DNA of 64,000 nucleotides from a virus, in the IMG/VR virus record IMGVR_UViG_3300032245_001860, positions 62,001 through 126,000 of that record; one strand, given 5' to 3'. The position numbers and the translations under genes are program-made. The notes beneath the pieces were generated by a model that worked only from the letters and a program-made list of their open reading frames with translations, was not told the DNA's origin and ran no database searches. Shown piece by piece: positions 1-8,263 of the stretch. How positions within the stretch are numbered: position 1 is the stretch's first letter; every line of letters begins with the position of its first letter.

Positions 1-626
1 AAAACATTTCTCCAAGCAGATGAAATAACTATAGTAGGATTTACTTCTTCAACTATTTGATTTAATAGTTTGATTTTATCTTTTTGAATATATTTTGAAA
101 GTTTGCCTTGATCAAAATCTTCTGGATGTTTCATTATATGTAAATGCGGATCTGTATTTAAAACTCCATCACAATCCAAGAATAACATTTTTGTTTGAGA
201 TGCATAAAGTTTAGAAACAGCTTCTAAAATATGTTTTTTGCCATCCCATAAAATTTCAGGAAGATCATTTACATCAAACCATTTTAAAGCTTCACAATCA
301 CTATCAGCTACTGGCTCTTTGTCATCTTTGTATTTGTAAGCATAAATATCGCAAAATCTTCCGTCTGATTCTGATTTGAACGATTTTTCAATTGTGTGTA
401 GTTTTTTCTTTTTAAGCTTAAGATGAGTTTCTTCTTTGATTTCTCTGACAGCTGCTGATTCTGATGACTCTCCTGATTCTATTTTTCCACCAGGTATTGC
501 ATATTTTGTTGAAGTTTTTTGCTCTAATAAAACTTCAACTTTGTCATCTTCTTTTCTAAATACAATAACACAAGCTACTGATTTGCTGTCACTCATTGTT
601 CCACTTTGAGCTATTTTGTACCACAT
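1..626 (-). CDS. NUDIX hydrolase fused to HAD-type phosphatase, partial at window edge
   Basis: At least 208 residues are visible and the 3' end lies outside the window. The start is an ATG giving MWYKIAQ. This N-terminal tag recurs on other proteins here. Residues about 16-125 carry a Nudix box with the pattern Gx5Ex7REIxEE, in which the usual final Gly is His. Residues about 155-208 carry HAD motif I (LDCDGVL) and motif II (ISSAW). Nudix enzymes cleave nucleoside diphosphate-X compounds and HAD enzymes remove phosphates. The pair could act on modified nucleotides, NAD-type compounds or RNA ends, but the substrate is not visible. It is divergent from the Fic gene. Confidence 0.8.
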   Translation of the reverse strand, partial: MWYKIAQSGTMSDSKSVACVIVFRKEDDKVEVLLEQKTSTKYAIPGGKIESGESSESAAVREIKEETHLKLKKKKLHTIEKSFKSESDGRFCDIYAYKYKDDKEPVADSDCEALKWFDVNDLPEILWDGKKHILEAVSKLYASQTKMLFLDCDGVLNTDPHLHIMKHPEDFDQGKLSKYIQKDKIKLLNQIVEEVNPTIVISSAWRNV

Positions 627-696
627 GCTAATTTTATTCTGCCTTACTTGCTTTTTTTCTTGTTATTGTGTATTATCTAATTTGAGGTGATATAAA

Positions 697-1305
697 ATGT
701 TTGTACCAGAAAGCAGATCCTGGAAAGAATTGTTTGTTTATGAAAGCAATTTGATAGATCCACAACCAGGCTATATAGGAAACTCTCCTGGTTGTCCGAT
801 GTTTGAAAATCACATGAATGCTATTAATTTTTGCCTAAGTAATGGCTGGGAGTTAAATGAAAATACTCCACTTGACATACATAGATTTTTAACTCGTGGC
901 ATACCTTTTTTTGAAGATCATAATTCATCAGGTAAATATAGAACAGTGGATGTTTGGATTGGCCATGATTTATGTCCTAATCCTATTTTAATTCCTAATC
1001 TTATGAATCAATGGTTTAAGATTACCAATAAAATGATGAATAGTTTTATTAACAAATGTGGCAATGAATCAGAAGCTCGTAAAATAGCTTGGATTTCGCA
1101 TCATATTTTTGAAACCATACATCCTTTTATAGATGGGAATGGAAGAACTGGTAGGCTTTTATTGGCCAAAATTTTACATGATTTAGGTCATGATCCAATT
1201 GTTGTAAGATTTGATGATAGATTTGAATATTATGATGCTATTCAAAGTTTTAGAGATCAATATTGGACTGGCAAGCAATTCATAATTACTGACTTCGAAA
1301 TGTAA
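697..1305 (+). CDS. Fic domain protein (probable AMP transferase)
   Basis: This 202-aa protein has the complete Fic signature HPFIDGNGRTGR at about residues 142-153, with the catalytic His, the acidic/Asn anion-binding loop and the second Arg. An upstream SGKYR...WIG segment at about 79-89 is typical of the fold. Fic proteins transfer AMP, or other phosphate-containing groups, to hydroxyls of target proteins. No clear inhibitory (S/T)xxxE(G/N) helix is obvious, so it may be constitutively active or have a separate inhibitor. A good Shine-Dalgarno (GAGGTG) precedes the ATG. It is a single-gene unit ending in a strong terminator, which suits an accessory host-modifying effector. Confidence 0.9.
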   Translation: MFVPESRSWKELFVYESNLIDPQPGYIGNSPGCPMFENHMNAINFCLSNGWELNENTPLDIHRFLTRGIPFFEDHNSSGKYRTVDVWIGHDLCPNPILIPNLMNQWFKITNKMMNSFINKCGNESEARKIAWISHHIFETIHPFIDGNGRTGRLLLAKILHDLGHDPIVVRFDDRFEYYDAIQSFRDQYWTGKQFIITDFEM

Positions 1306-1332
1306 AAAACCGGGGTTTTTCCCCGGTTTTTT
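1304..1332. terminator. bidirectional intrinsic terminator
   Basis: A 12-bp perfect stem (AAAAAACCGGGG with its complement) and a 5-nt T loop lie between two convergent genes. A-runs and T-runs flank both sides, so it can end transcription in both directions. Confidence 0.93.
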
Positions 1333-2407
1333 ATAAGATTCTTACTGGTCCTGAAGATAAGTTGCTTGATGGTGTGCTTGGTGAAGAAATATTTTCATTT
1401 TCATTTTTTTCACCACCTGTAAAATCTTTTACTTTATCTTTGACAAATTTACCAGCTGTTCCAATTTTTTCTTCAATAGCTTGTACTAAATTTTCAAGCA
1501 TACCCTTGTCTTTATTGTCAAGATTCATTTTTTCAATTTCTTTTAATAGTTCAGAAGATTTTTCCACAAGTGTATTTGCAAGATTAATATCTATTTGCTC
1601 TAATGCATCTGACATTTTAGATATTTTATAAGATAAATCTTTTGATTGGAGATAAGCTTTTCCAGTGTTAGAAATATTTCTATACCAAAGATCTTCAGCG
1701 CCTTTTGTAAGTACATTTCCAGCCCCACCAGTTAGACTTCCAACTAATGCTCCAATTGGTCCACCTATAACACCACCAGCTGCACCCCCTGCTAAAGCAC
1801 CAGTAAAAAACTCTCTTAAGTAACCCGGCATTTCTTCTTCAATATTTCCTCTTATTGCCAGTTTTTGAGTTTTTGCATTGTAAACTTTTCTGAAATTAAT
1901 ATTACAAGCAGTTTTTACTGTTTCTTTGCCTTCATCAAACTTTTTCATTCCTTCTTTTGCCAATTCTTTAATTTGATCTGTAAGTTGAGAAACTGTTGGT
2001 GATGGTATTAATTTATTAATTACAACAAGAATTTTATCTAAATCAGTTTTATTTGATTGATAGACTTTATATGGGCCCTGTGAAGATTCAAAGAAATCTA
2101 AGGCATAATTTGCACCCATATCAACAAGCCAACCTACTCCGAAACCCTTAAGAGCAGACCCAGGATTAACTTTCACTTTGGTGGGAAATTTCTTAACCAA
2201 TTCTTCTGTTAATTTTTTGCCCCCAGCTAATTCCAAAGCTCTGTCTGCAGCTTCATCGCCAACTATTCTTTCTCCAGTTTCAATTTGAGCAGGAGTTTGA
2301 GCAAGCTTTATGTATTCTTTATTTAATAAATAAGCTTCAAGGTGATATTCTTGTGCATCCAAGTCATCAATAAGTTTTGCTAATTTTATAAGTTGTTCGT
2401 TTTTCAT
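1331..2407 (-). CDS. probable virion/membrane-active protein with glycine-zipper segment
   Basis: The function of this 358-aa protein is not recognised. Residues 1-37 form a helical leader (IKLAKLIDDLDA...) ending in IKLAQ, matching the leaders of three other proteins here. Residues about 200-232 are a Gly/Ala-rich hydrophobic stretch (GGAAGGVIGGPIGALVG), a glycine-zipper pattern seen in membrane-inserting or pore-forming proteins. The tail is Ser/Pro-rich. It lies 3 nt downstream of a gene with a similar plan, so the two are probably cotranscribed. A role as an ejected internal head protein that contacts membrane is inference. Confidence 0.6.
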   Translation of the reverse strand: MKNEQLIKLAKLIDDLDAQEYHLEAYLLNKEYIKLAQTPAQIETGERIVGDEAADRALELAGGKKLTEELVKKFPTKVKVNPGSALKGFGVGWLVDMGANYALDFFESSQGPYKVYQSNKTDLDKILVVINKLIPSPTVSQLTDQIKELAKEGMKKFDEGKETVKTACNINFRKVYNAKTQKLAIRGNIEEEMPGYLREFFTGALAGGAAGGVIGGPIGALVGSLTGGAGNVLTKGAEDLWYRNISNTGKAYLQSKDLSYKISKMSDALEQIDINLANTLVEKSSELLKEIEKMNLDNKDKGMLENLVQAIEEKIGTAGKFVKDKVKDFTGGEKNENENISSPSTPSSNLSSGPVRIL

Positions 2408-2410
2408 ATC

Positions 2411-3661
2411 TTAAAACATCTGAATGAATTTATTTATTATAGTAGTTTGATCATTAATTGGAACATTGTCTGCTTGCAATTTGTGTTTCAATTCACTTAA
2501 TGATTTATTATAGTTTTTAGTTCTTGTGTAAAGTGAATATCCATAACCCAAATACATCTTGATATCTGTAGGTTTATTTATTGTTTGTACTGGCGCTTTA
2601 CTTGACATTTGATCTGAAGTTTGTTTAGATAAATTTGTTGGCTTAGACTTTGGCTTCAATAATGATTTTTGTAACTCTTTCTTAAGTGCTCCAACAAATT
2701 GCATAAACTGCATATATTTAAATTGATTTTCAGAACTTGTAGGATTTCTCAACCAGACATATTTTTTAGTAAGGTTAGGATTATTCAATATTTCTCTATT
2801 TGAGATAAATTTATTTTGTTGCATGATTGGCTGCAAATCATTTATGGCTTTTTTTACATCGGGATCTGCAGATGCTAATAACTGATCTATATTTGCTGAT
2901 AATGAATAGTCATTCTCAGCAATTTGTGTCTTGAAATCATCTTTTTCACCAGTATATCTCAGATAAGAATCAATGCCTTGTCTCCCAAGAGAAGACAAAC
3001 TTGCTGTTGCATATAATGCACCACCAATGCCTTTAGTGATAGGAAGAGGAATAGAAACTAAAACAGCTGCAATTGCAAGTAAACAAACTTCTATAAACTT
3101 AGCTCTTTCTTCTGCATCATTCCAAATTTGATTAAACTTACCAGCAGATATCAAGTCTATATATTTTGCAATATCTTTTCTTGACTGATAGAGATTAATT
3201 ACAATTCCCAGCAAAGGTAAGAATTTTACAAATCTTGCAAGTCCTGGAATTTTTGTAGCAATTTTTGCTAAGAATCCCTCAGCTTCTGCAGCTTTGGGAC
3301 TTTTTTTAGCAATATCAGCAAAAGTCTTTAATTTTGAAAGATGTTCACGAGCATCTGCTGCACTTCCAGCTGCATCCAATACATCAAATCCTGCGAATGC
3401 TCCTGCTTCTATAGCACCTTTTGCTCCTGATGATAGATTACTTTTTTGCAGATAATTAAAAGGCATTTTGATAGCATTGCCAATTGCTGTTTCTGCAATA
3501 TCATCATTCTGAATCCATTTTTGATTACTTAGTCCCAAACCATTATTTGCTGCAAATCTTTTGTTGACTAATTTCTCATAGAAATCAGCTTGTTCATAAA
3601 ATCCGTAGGAATCACACAATTCCGCATAGGATATACAATTTTGGGCAGAAAGTCTAATCAT
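2411..3661 (-). CDS. hypothetical protein with helical leader and hydrophobic segments
   Basis: This 416-aa protein is not recognised. The N-terminus (AELCDSYGFYEQADFYEK...KRFA) matches the helical leader of neighbouring gene products. Hydrophobic stretches occur at about residues 145-165 (FLPLLGIVINLY) and about 190-225, with a Gly/Ala-rich run, so membrane interaction is possible. The C-terminal half is Lys/Ser/Gln-rich. It is the first gene of a two-gene minus-strand unit with the glycine-zipper gene. The shared plan suggests both are virion components, but no family was recognised. Confidence 0.55.
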   Translation of the reverse strand: MIRLSAQNCISYAELCDSYGFYEQADFYEKLVNKRFAANNGLGLSNQKWIQNDDIAETAIGNAIKMPFNYLQKSNLSSGAKGAIEAGAFAGFDVLDAAGSAADAREHLSKLKTFADIAKKSPKAAEAEGFLAKIATKIPGLARFVKFLPLLGIVINLYQSRKDIAKYIDLISAGKFNQIWNDAEERAKFIEVCLLAIAAVLVSIPLPITKGIGGALYATASLSSLGRQGIDSYLRYTGEKDDFKTQIAENDYSLSANIDQLLASADPDVKKAINDLQPIMQQNKFISNREILNNPNLTKKYVWLRNPTSSENQFKYMQFMQFVGALKKELQKSLLKPKSKPTNLSKQTSDQMSSKAPVQTINKPTDIKMYLGYGYSLYTRTKNYNKSLSELKHKLQADNVPINDQTTIINKFIQMF

Positions 3662-3704
3662 AATATTTCAAATATTATAAAAATAATTGCTTGGAACCTT
3701 CAAA

Positions 3705-4166
3705 ATGACACAAAGAGATGCATACGAGTTGTTTTTTCCTTTGATAGAAAATTCAGGAAAAACATTTCACAAATCTTCATTAGTTTATGCAGAATTGGCT
3801 AAGGGTGGAGAGTTTATTGAAACTTGGACTAATGATGGACTGGAAACAACTAATTATGCAAACGCTGGAGATTTTATTGTCCAAAATCTACAAACAGAAA
3901 ATCTCGAAAAATATGTTGTGCCACCTGATATGTTTAAGTCAAGGTATAAGTTTTTTTACTGGCACGATAATGGAGCTATCTGTATACCTTTAGGGAAAGT
4001 TAGAGCTATACAATATATTGGTGAAGATACACAGTTCATTGCTAAATGGGGCAGATTGATGATTTTAAAGACTGGTGATTTTATTGTATCTCCAGCGCCA
4101 GATTTTCAAGAAGTATATAGAATAGCAAGAAAAGAATTTTTTGAAACTTATGAGGAAGATTTGTAA
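3705..4166 (+). CDS. hypothetical protein
   Basis: This 153-aa protein is not recognised. ATG 3705 is preferred over an in-frame TTG at 3687 because it gives a natural N-terminus (MTQRDAYELF). The product has mixed alpha/beta character with many aromatic residues and no Cys cluster or nucleotide-binding motif. Its stop overlaps the start of the HExxH protein by one base (TAATG), so the two are translationally coupled and may act together. Confidence 0.6.
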   Translation: MTQRDAYELFFPLIENSGKTFHKSSLVYAELAKGGEFIETWTNDGLETTNYANAGDFIVQNLQTENLEKYVVPPDMFKSRYKFFYWHDNGAICIPLGKVRAIQYIGEDTQFIAKWGRLMILKTGDFIVSPAPDFQEVYRIARKEFFETYEEDL

Positions 4167-5254
4167 TGTGGTACAAAACAGCTAAATATGGCTATATTGA
4201 TGTCCAAAAATATTTTGAAGAACAATTAGGATATGAATTAAATTTCAAAATTGAAGATTATTTAGAATATATAATAAAAAAATCTTCCAAAATTGTTCAT
4301 GGTATGATGCGCATTGATTTTGATAAATTGAATAATGAACTTCAAAATTCTCCTCTTAATTTCTTAATCAAAAGATTCGGATCTATGGAAGAATTGACTG
4401 AAGGTAATAGAGAAGGTATTGGTGCTTGGATACCATCTATGAAATATTTACTTCTAATACCTCAATTTCCAGCACAAGTTTTATTTAAAATTGTTGATGT
4501 AGCTATGCACGAACTTGCACATGCTCTGGATAAAAGAGCAGGAAAATACCCAGATGATAAATATTTTCTTATACATTTCAAAGCATTAGCTCCAATTATC
4601 ACACAGTATATGACACAGTTTTATAATGATAAAAAACAATTACTTTCAAGAGAACAAGTTTGGGATATTTTTCTAAATCTTATTGTGAAAGATATGAATA
4701 TTCCAGACGACAACAAACCTTTAAGAGAATTCCAAAGGACATTTACTGAATCTCTATGGTCGCAGAAAAAAGATGAGATATTGGATCATATTTTTGCTAT
4801 CGTAAGTAATAATCTAACTGACGATGATTCAATGGAAGAATTTTTACTCAGAGAATATTATAACTTGCCTGTAGAAGCACCAGCACAATTAAACTCATTG
4901 TATAGAGAATCATTGCCTCAGAGATTATTAGAATCTGCATTTCTTGCATATATCTCACATATATATTCTCCAAACCTAATACAAAAACTCAATCTTGATC
5001 CTAATGAAAGAAACCCTGAAGTAATTTTCAAAAAATTACAAGAAATGATTCCTGGTTTTGTGAATGCTGAAATGAAAGAAGATTTTATCAACTACATAAG
5101 GATAGAAATTTTTGATGATGTTGATAATTCTAATATATTAATTGATGGAAAAAATTTCTTGAAATCAATTAGAAAGAAACACATAAGAAGACAAGCTTAT
5201 AAAATCTTAAATGAAAATTTTGCAGAGTTTAAAAAATTAGTAGAAGCTTTGTAA
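4166..5254 (+). CDS. putative zinc metallopeptidase with MWYK leader
   Basis: This 362-aa protein begins MWYKTAKYG, the same tag as the NUDIX-HAD and 42.7-kb proteins. Residues 115-119 are HELAH, the HExxH zinc-binding and catalytic motif, followed by ALDKRAG, as in many zincin peptidases. The third zinc ligand cannot be assigned by eye. The remainder is helical, with no signal peptide. A peptidase carrying a possible packaging tag could act during head maturation, infection or cell-wall passage; this is inference. It is coupled by a 1-nt overlap to the upstream gene. Confidence 0.65.
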   Translation: MWYKTAKYGYIDVQKYFEEQLGYELNFKIEDYLEYIIKKSSKIVHGMMRIDFDKLNNELQNSPLNFLIKRFGSMEELTEGNREGIGAWIPSMKYLLLIPQFPAQVLFKIVDVAMHELAHALDKRAGKYPDDKYFLIHFKALAPIITQYMTQFYNDKKQLLSREQVWDIFLNLIVKDMNIPDDNKPLREFQRTFTESLWSQKKDEILDHIFAIVSNNLTDDDSMEEFLLREYYNLPVEAPAQLNSLYRESLPQRLLESAFLAYISHIYSPNLIQKLNLDPNERNPEVIFKKLQEMIPGFVNAEMKEDFINYIRIEIFDDVDNSNILIDGKNFLKSIRKKHIRRQAYKILNENFAEFKKLVEAL

Positions 5255-5263
5255 AATATATAT

Positions 5264-5803
5264 ATGAGTTATAAAGTTCTGACATTTGAACCTAAAAAGT
5301 ATGAAAAACAAGCAAATCCTATTTTATGGAAAGCTCAAATGTTTCCGCCTTCTGAGTATCAATCTGTTGGTGTAACTTTACTAAATGATAATATTGAAGT
5401 TAATAATAGGCGCACAGAAGAAGAATGGGAAAGTCTTCTTACAGATAATGGCTTCAAATATGAATTGAATTATGACCATGAATATTGCAAAGAGTTCATT
5501 ATATTTGATACATCCTGTGTAGCTTTTTCATTTCAAATTTTTGCTTGTGATATTGATGTTTCAAATTATATGGTTCAAATAGCATCTGAATATATTCTTC
5601 CTACTTTATATATTTTAAATTTAGAAAAAGAAGGAAACATATTTCCTCAAGCTTTACTAAAAAGAATTGAAGAAGCAAACTCATCTTTGCCAAACAATAG
5701 AGTCAATAAAGATATGCTTAGAATATTGAAATCAATCGAAAAGTTAGCAGAAGAATGTCAACTTTATGAAGTAGATATTCACTACAAGCTACACAACAAT
5801 TAA
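5264..5803 (+). CDS. hypothetical protein
   Basis: This 179-aa protein is not recognised. Its N-terminus (MSYKVLTFEPKKYEKQANP) contains a K-x-A element like other tagged proteins here, though the match is weaker. It lies 9 nt after the HExxH gene in the same operon. The sequence is acidic and mixed alpha/beta, without clear catalytic motifs. Confidence 0.55.
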   Translation: MSYKVLTFEPKKYEKQANPILWKAQMFPPSEYQSVGVTLLNDNIEVNNRRTEEEWESLLTDNGFKYELNYDHEYCKEFIIFDTSCVAFSFQIFACDIDVSNYMVQIASEYILPTLYILNLEKEGNIFPQALLKRIEEANSSLPNNRVNKDMLRILKSIEKLAEECQLYEVDIHYKLHNN

Positions 5804-5808
5804 TTCTA

Positions 5809-5822
5809 TGTATAATAGAGAT
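5809..5822 (+). promoter_or_regulatory. TGTATAAT promoter element just before a start codon
   Basis: TGTATAAT at 5809-5816 lies 6 nt before ATG 5823, so a transcript starting at the usual distance would be leaderless. Only a poor -35 candidate (GCTACA) is present. The same element recurs elsewhere in the window. Confidence 0.5.
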
Positions 5823-6731
5823 ATGAAAATTCTTTATATCTCTCCAAATCAGAGAACTCAGCAATTTCCTTGGCTTATTGATTATCAAAATGACAGCCTT
5901 TTGTGCGGTCTTAAAGAATTGTATGGCGATGATGTAGTAGATTGTAACAAGAAATATAATCTTTACACAGATTATTCTGATGATGATGTCAATACAGAGT
6001 ATGGACGTGGGTTTACTTTTACCCGTTTATTAGATTCTGATAATGCTGATAGAGAAGATATTAGAAAGAAAATTGTAAATAAGTTTTTTGATTTAGTTGT
6101 TTATGGTAGTATTTGGCGTTGTCAAGACTACTTGGAGCTTGTTCAAGAACATTATGATTTCAACAAAATCATCATGGTAGATGGTGAAGATTCTCCAAAG
6201 TTCAATGAAGCTATCAAACTCAAAGGACTATATTTCAAGCGTGAACTGTTATTTGAACATAACCAAGAATTTCAAGAGCATTTCTGGAAGGTAAGTCCAA
6301 TCCAATTTGCCTTTCCTACAATGAAGGTCAACCCTGCTGCGAAGAAAGAGCGAAAGCTTGCTCACAGTGATCCAAGAGACAGAAAAACATATATTTTTGA
6401 AAAAGAATATGAATATTATCAAGACTATCAATTTTCGAAGTTTGCAATCACTATGCAAAAAGCTGGTTGGGATGCACTAAGGCATTATGAGATTATGGGT
6501 AATGGCTGCGTTCCACTATTCATTAATCTTCCTAATGCCCCAAGATACTGTATGTACAGATTTCCAAAAGCACTACTTACAAAGATGTTATTCTTTTATG
6601 AGTTTGATACAAAGTGGCTTGACAAGATGTACGATGAGTATTCGAATGACTTGAATGAACACTTCTTGAAGTTCAATACTACTAAAGCAAATGCTTCATT
6701 CTTCTTAAAAGATATTAGGAACTACAAATAA
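5823..6731 (+). CDS. glycosyltransferase-like protein (exostosin-like C-terminal motif)
   Basis: 302 aa from ATG 5823, which gives the typical MKILYISP beginning. An in-frame ATG at 5808 would add five residues but sits on the promoter element. The C-terminal half carries KAGWDALRHYEIMGNGCVP and PNAPRY...FPKALL. This pattern is typical of GT-B-like sugar transferases, where a conserved E next to GxxP binds the nucleotide sugar. It probably transfers a sugar to a phage or host glycan. Further glycosyltransferases follow on the other strand. Confidence 0.6.
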   Translation: MKILYISPNQRTQQFPWLIDYQNDSLLCGLKELYGDDVVDCNKKYNLYTDYSDDDVNTEYGRGFTFTRLLDSDNADREDIRKKIVNKFFDLVVYGSIWRCQDYLELVQEHYDFNKIIMVDGEDSPKFNEAIKLKGLYFKRELLFEHNQEFQEHFWKVSPIQFAFPTMKVNPAAKKERKLAHSDPRDRKTYIFEKEYEYYQDYQFSKFAITMQKAGWDALRHYEIMGNGCVPLFINLPNAPRYCMYRFPKALLTKMLFFYEFDTKWLDKMYDEYSNDLNEHFLKFNTTKANASFFLKDIRNYK

Positions 6732-6757
6732 AAAATCCCCCATAAGGGGGATTTTTT
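6730..6757. terminator. bidirectional intrinsic terminator
   Basis: A perfect 12-bp stem (AAAAAATCCCCC with its complement) and an ATAA loop lie between the convergent ends of the exostosin-like gene and the first minus-strand glycosyltransferase. Confidence 0.93.
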
Positions 6758-7463
6758 ATTTAAACTTGTGTTGCCATTTTTCCATAAAATTCTTTTCAAG
6801 CCCAAAAGTATGTTTGTAATATTGCTTTGACTCTGCAAGAATCTTATGACTTGATTGTCCAAAGTGATCTACATGAGATGCTGCTACCAATGCATGTTTA
6901 GATCCTTTTTCTTCTAACCTCATTGTAATATCATTGTCTTGATAGAAAAATGAAAATTGCTCATCTAATGGAAATAACCATTCTCTTACTGACTTCTTCA
7001 TAGCCCAAAACCAACCGCAGAAATGATAAGCAATCATATATCCCTCAACAACTTTATTGTTAGGTGTAAATCTGTGCTTCATTTCAACTTGCGGAATAAT
7101 ACCAACTTGTTCTCTTGGAGATCTTGGTGAAGCAGTGTCTAAATTGTGCTTTACCATAGCATCTCTAAGCTTTTCCCACCACCCCTCATGAAAATGAACA
7201 TCATTATTTGAAACAGCAGAATAATCACACACACAATGTTTTACTGCTTCATTTAAGTACACATTGTAATTGAAAGATTGTTCTGGCTTCAAGTAAAGAT
7301 CAACAGGGAATTCATAAGAAGTGTCTTTATTTGACTCAACTAAAATGATATTGTAAAGATCTTCTTTAGATGATTTTCTTAAACTATTCACTGCATCCAA
7401 AGTCATACGGTAAATATCATTATTTGCTGTATTTGTAAGCATAATAATATCAACTTGTTTCAT
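6756..7463 (-). CDS. GT2-like glycosyltransferase
   Basis: This 235-aa protein has a GT-A fold pattern. The N-terminal strand-turn is DIIMLTN, a strand carrying ILVES follows at about residue 40, and the acidic metal-binding motif SNNDVHF lies near residue 88. The second half has the aromatic W-rich acceptor region (GWWEKLRDAM, GWFWAMK) and FFYQDND near the catalytic base position. It probably transfers a sugar from a nucleotide sugar. It is a paralogue of the upstream gene, whose stop meets its start at 7463. Length is typical of minimal phage GT2 enzymes. Confidence 0.75.
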   Translation of the reverse strand: MKQVDIIMLTNTANNDIYRMTLDAVNSLRKSSKEDLYNIILVESNKDTSYEFPVDLYLKPEQSFNYNVYLNEAVKHCVCDYSAVSNNDVHFHEGWWEKLRDAMVKHNLDTASPRSPREQVGIIPQVEMKHRFTPNNKVVEGYMIAYHFCGWFWAMKKSVREWLFPLDEQFSFFYQDNDITMRLEEKGSKHALVAASHVDHFGQSSHKILAESKQYYKHTFGLEKNFMEKWQHKFK

Positions 7464-8182
7464 TATTCTATCTCCATAAAGGACATGTCATGTCCTGCCC
7501 ATTTTTTATCTAATGCTCTTTTTGTCGAAATAAGGTTTTCCATTTTTCCACCTTCTATGAAAGCAGAAGATTTGTTCCCTAAATGTTCAACCTTAGACCC
7601 GGCAACAAATCCATGTTTGACATTTTTTTGTTTTAAGACCATAATCAAATCAATATCTTGATGATAATGTGAAAATTGTTCATCTAAAGGAAACAACCAA
7701 TTTCTCACTTCTTCCGTAATTGTAAAACACCAACCAGCAAATGAATATCTTTTCAATTCCAATTTTGTAATTGCGTCTGGTGTATACATATGTTTAAAAT
7801 ATTCTTTTTGATTATTGTGAGGCTGCAAAGGTGCTGTAGATTTAGGTGAAGCTACGTCTAAATTGTGCTTTTCAATTGCTTGATGCAGTTTTGTCCACCA
7901 ATTTTTGGAAAATACAATGTCGTTATTAGAAATACATGTGTATTTAGATTTTGCAAATTCAATTCCTATATTTAGATATGCATTATAGTTAAAAGGAAAA
8001 TCAGGCTTTATGAAATGGTCAACATCATACACATAATTACTGTTTGCGTTTGATTCTAATAAGATAATATTTACATTTTCCAAACCATCTGATTTTCTTA
8101 AGCTACTTATTGTATTCAAAGTCATTTGGTAAATAGAATCATCTGCTGTATTTGTAAGCATTATTACATCTAAAATGGACAA
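7463..8182 (-). CDS. GT2-like glycosyltransferase, paralogue of neighbour
   Basis: 239 aa from a TTG start at 8182. This start has a Shine-Dalgarno (AGAGGT) and gives MSILDVIMLTN, aligning residue for residue with MKQVDIIMLTN of the downstream paralogue. An upstream TTG at 8230 would add 16 unrelated residues and lies in a terminator. It carries SNNDIVF as the acidic motif and HYHQDIDL in the later region. The tandem pair overlaps at 7463 and arose by duplication. Two diverged copies may add successive sugars. Confidence 0.75.
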   Translation of the reverse strand: MSILDVIMLTNTADDSIYQMTLNTISSLRKSDGLENVNIILLESNANSNYVYDVDHFIKPDFPFNYNAYLNIGIEFAKSKYTCISNNDIVFSKNWWTKLHQAIEKHNLDVASPKSTAPLQPHNNQKEYFKHMYTPDAITKLELKRYSFAGWCFTITEEVRNWLFPLDEQFSHYHQDIDLIMVLKQKNVKHGFVAGSKVEHLGNKSSAFIEGGKMENLISTKRALDKKWAGHDMSFMEIE

Positions 8183-8201
8183 AATTGATACCTCTAAATA
8201 A

Positions 8202-8230
8202 GTTATACCAAAATAAAAAAAGATCTTCAA
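8202..8230 (-). promoter_or_regulatory. sigma70-like promoter for the GT2 pair
   Basis: On the minus strand, TTGAAG is followed by a 17-nt spacer and TATAAC, about 20 nt before the TTG start. The -35 box lies inside the terminator hairpin of the upstream gene. Confidence 0.55.
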
Positions 8231-8245
8231 TAAGAAGATCTTTTT
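8217..8245 (-). terminator. intrinsic terminator of the 450-aa gene
   Basis: A 12-bp stem (AAAAAGATCTTC with its complement) and a 5-nt loop, with a T-run on the minus strand, lie just after the stop of the upstream 450-aa gene. Confidence 0.85.
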
Positions 8246-8263
8246 ATGATGAGTGGAAAAAAC

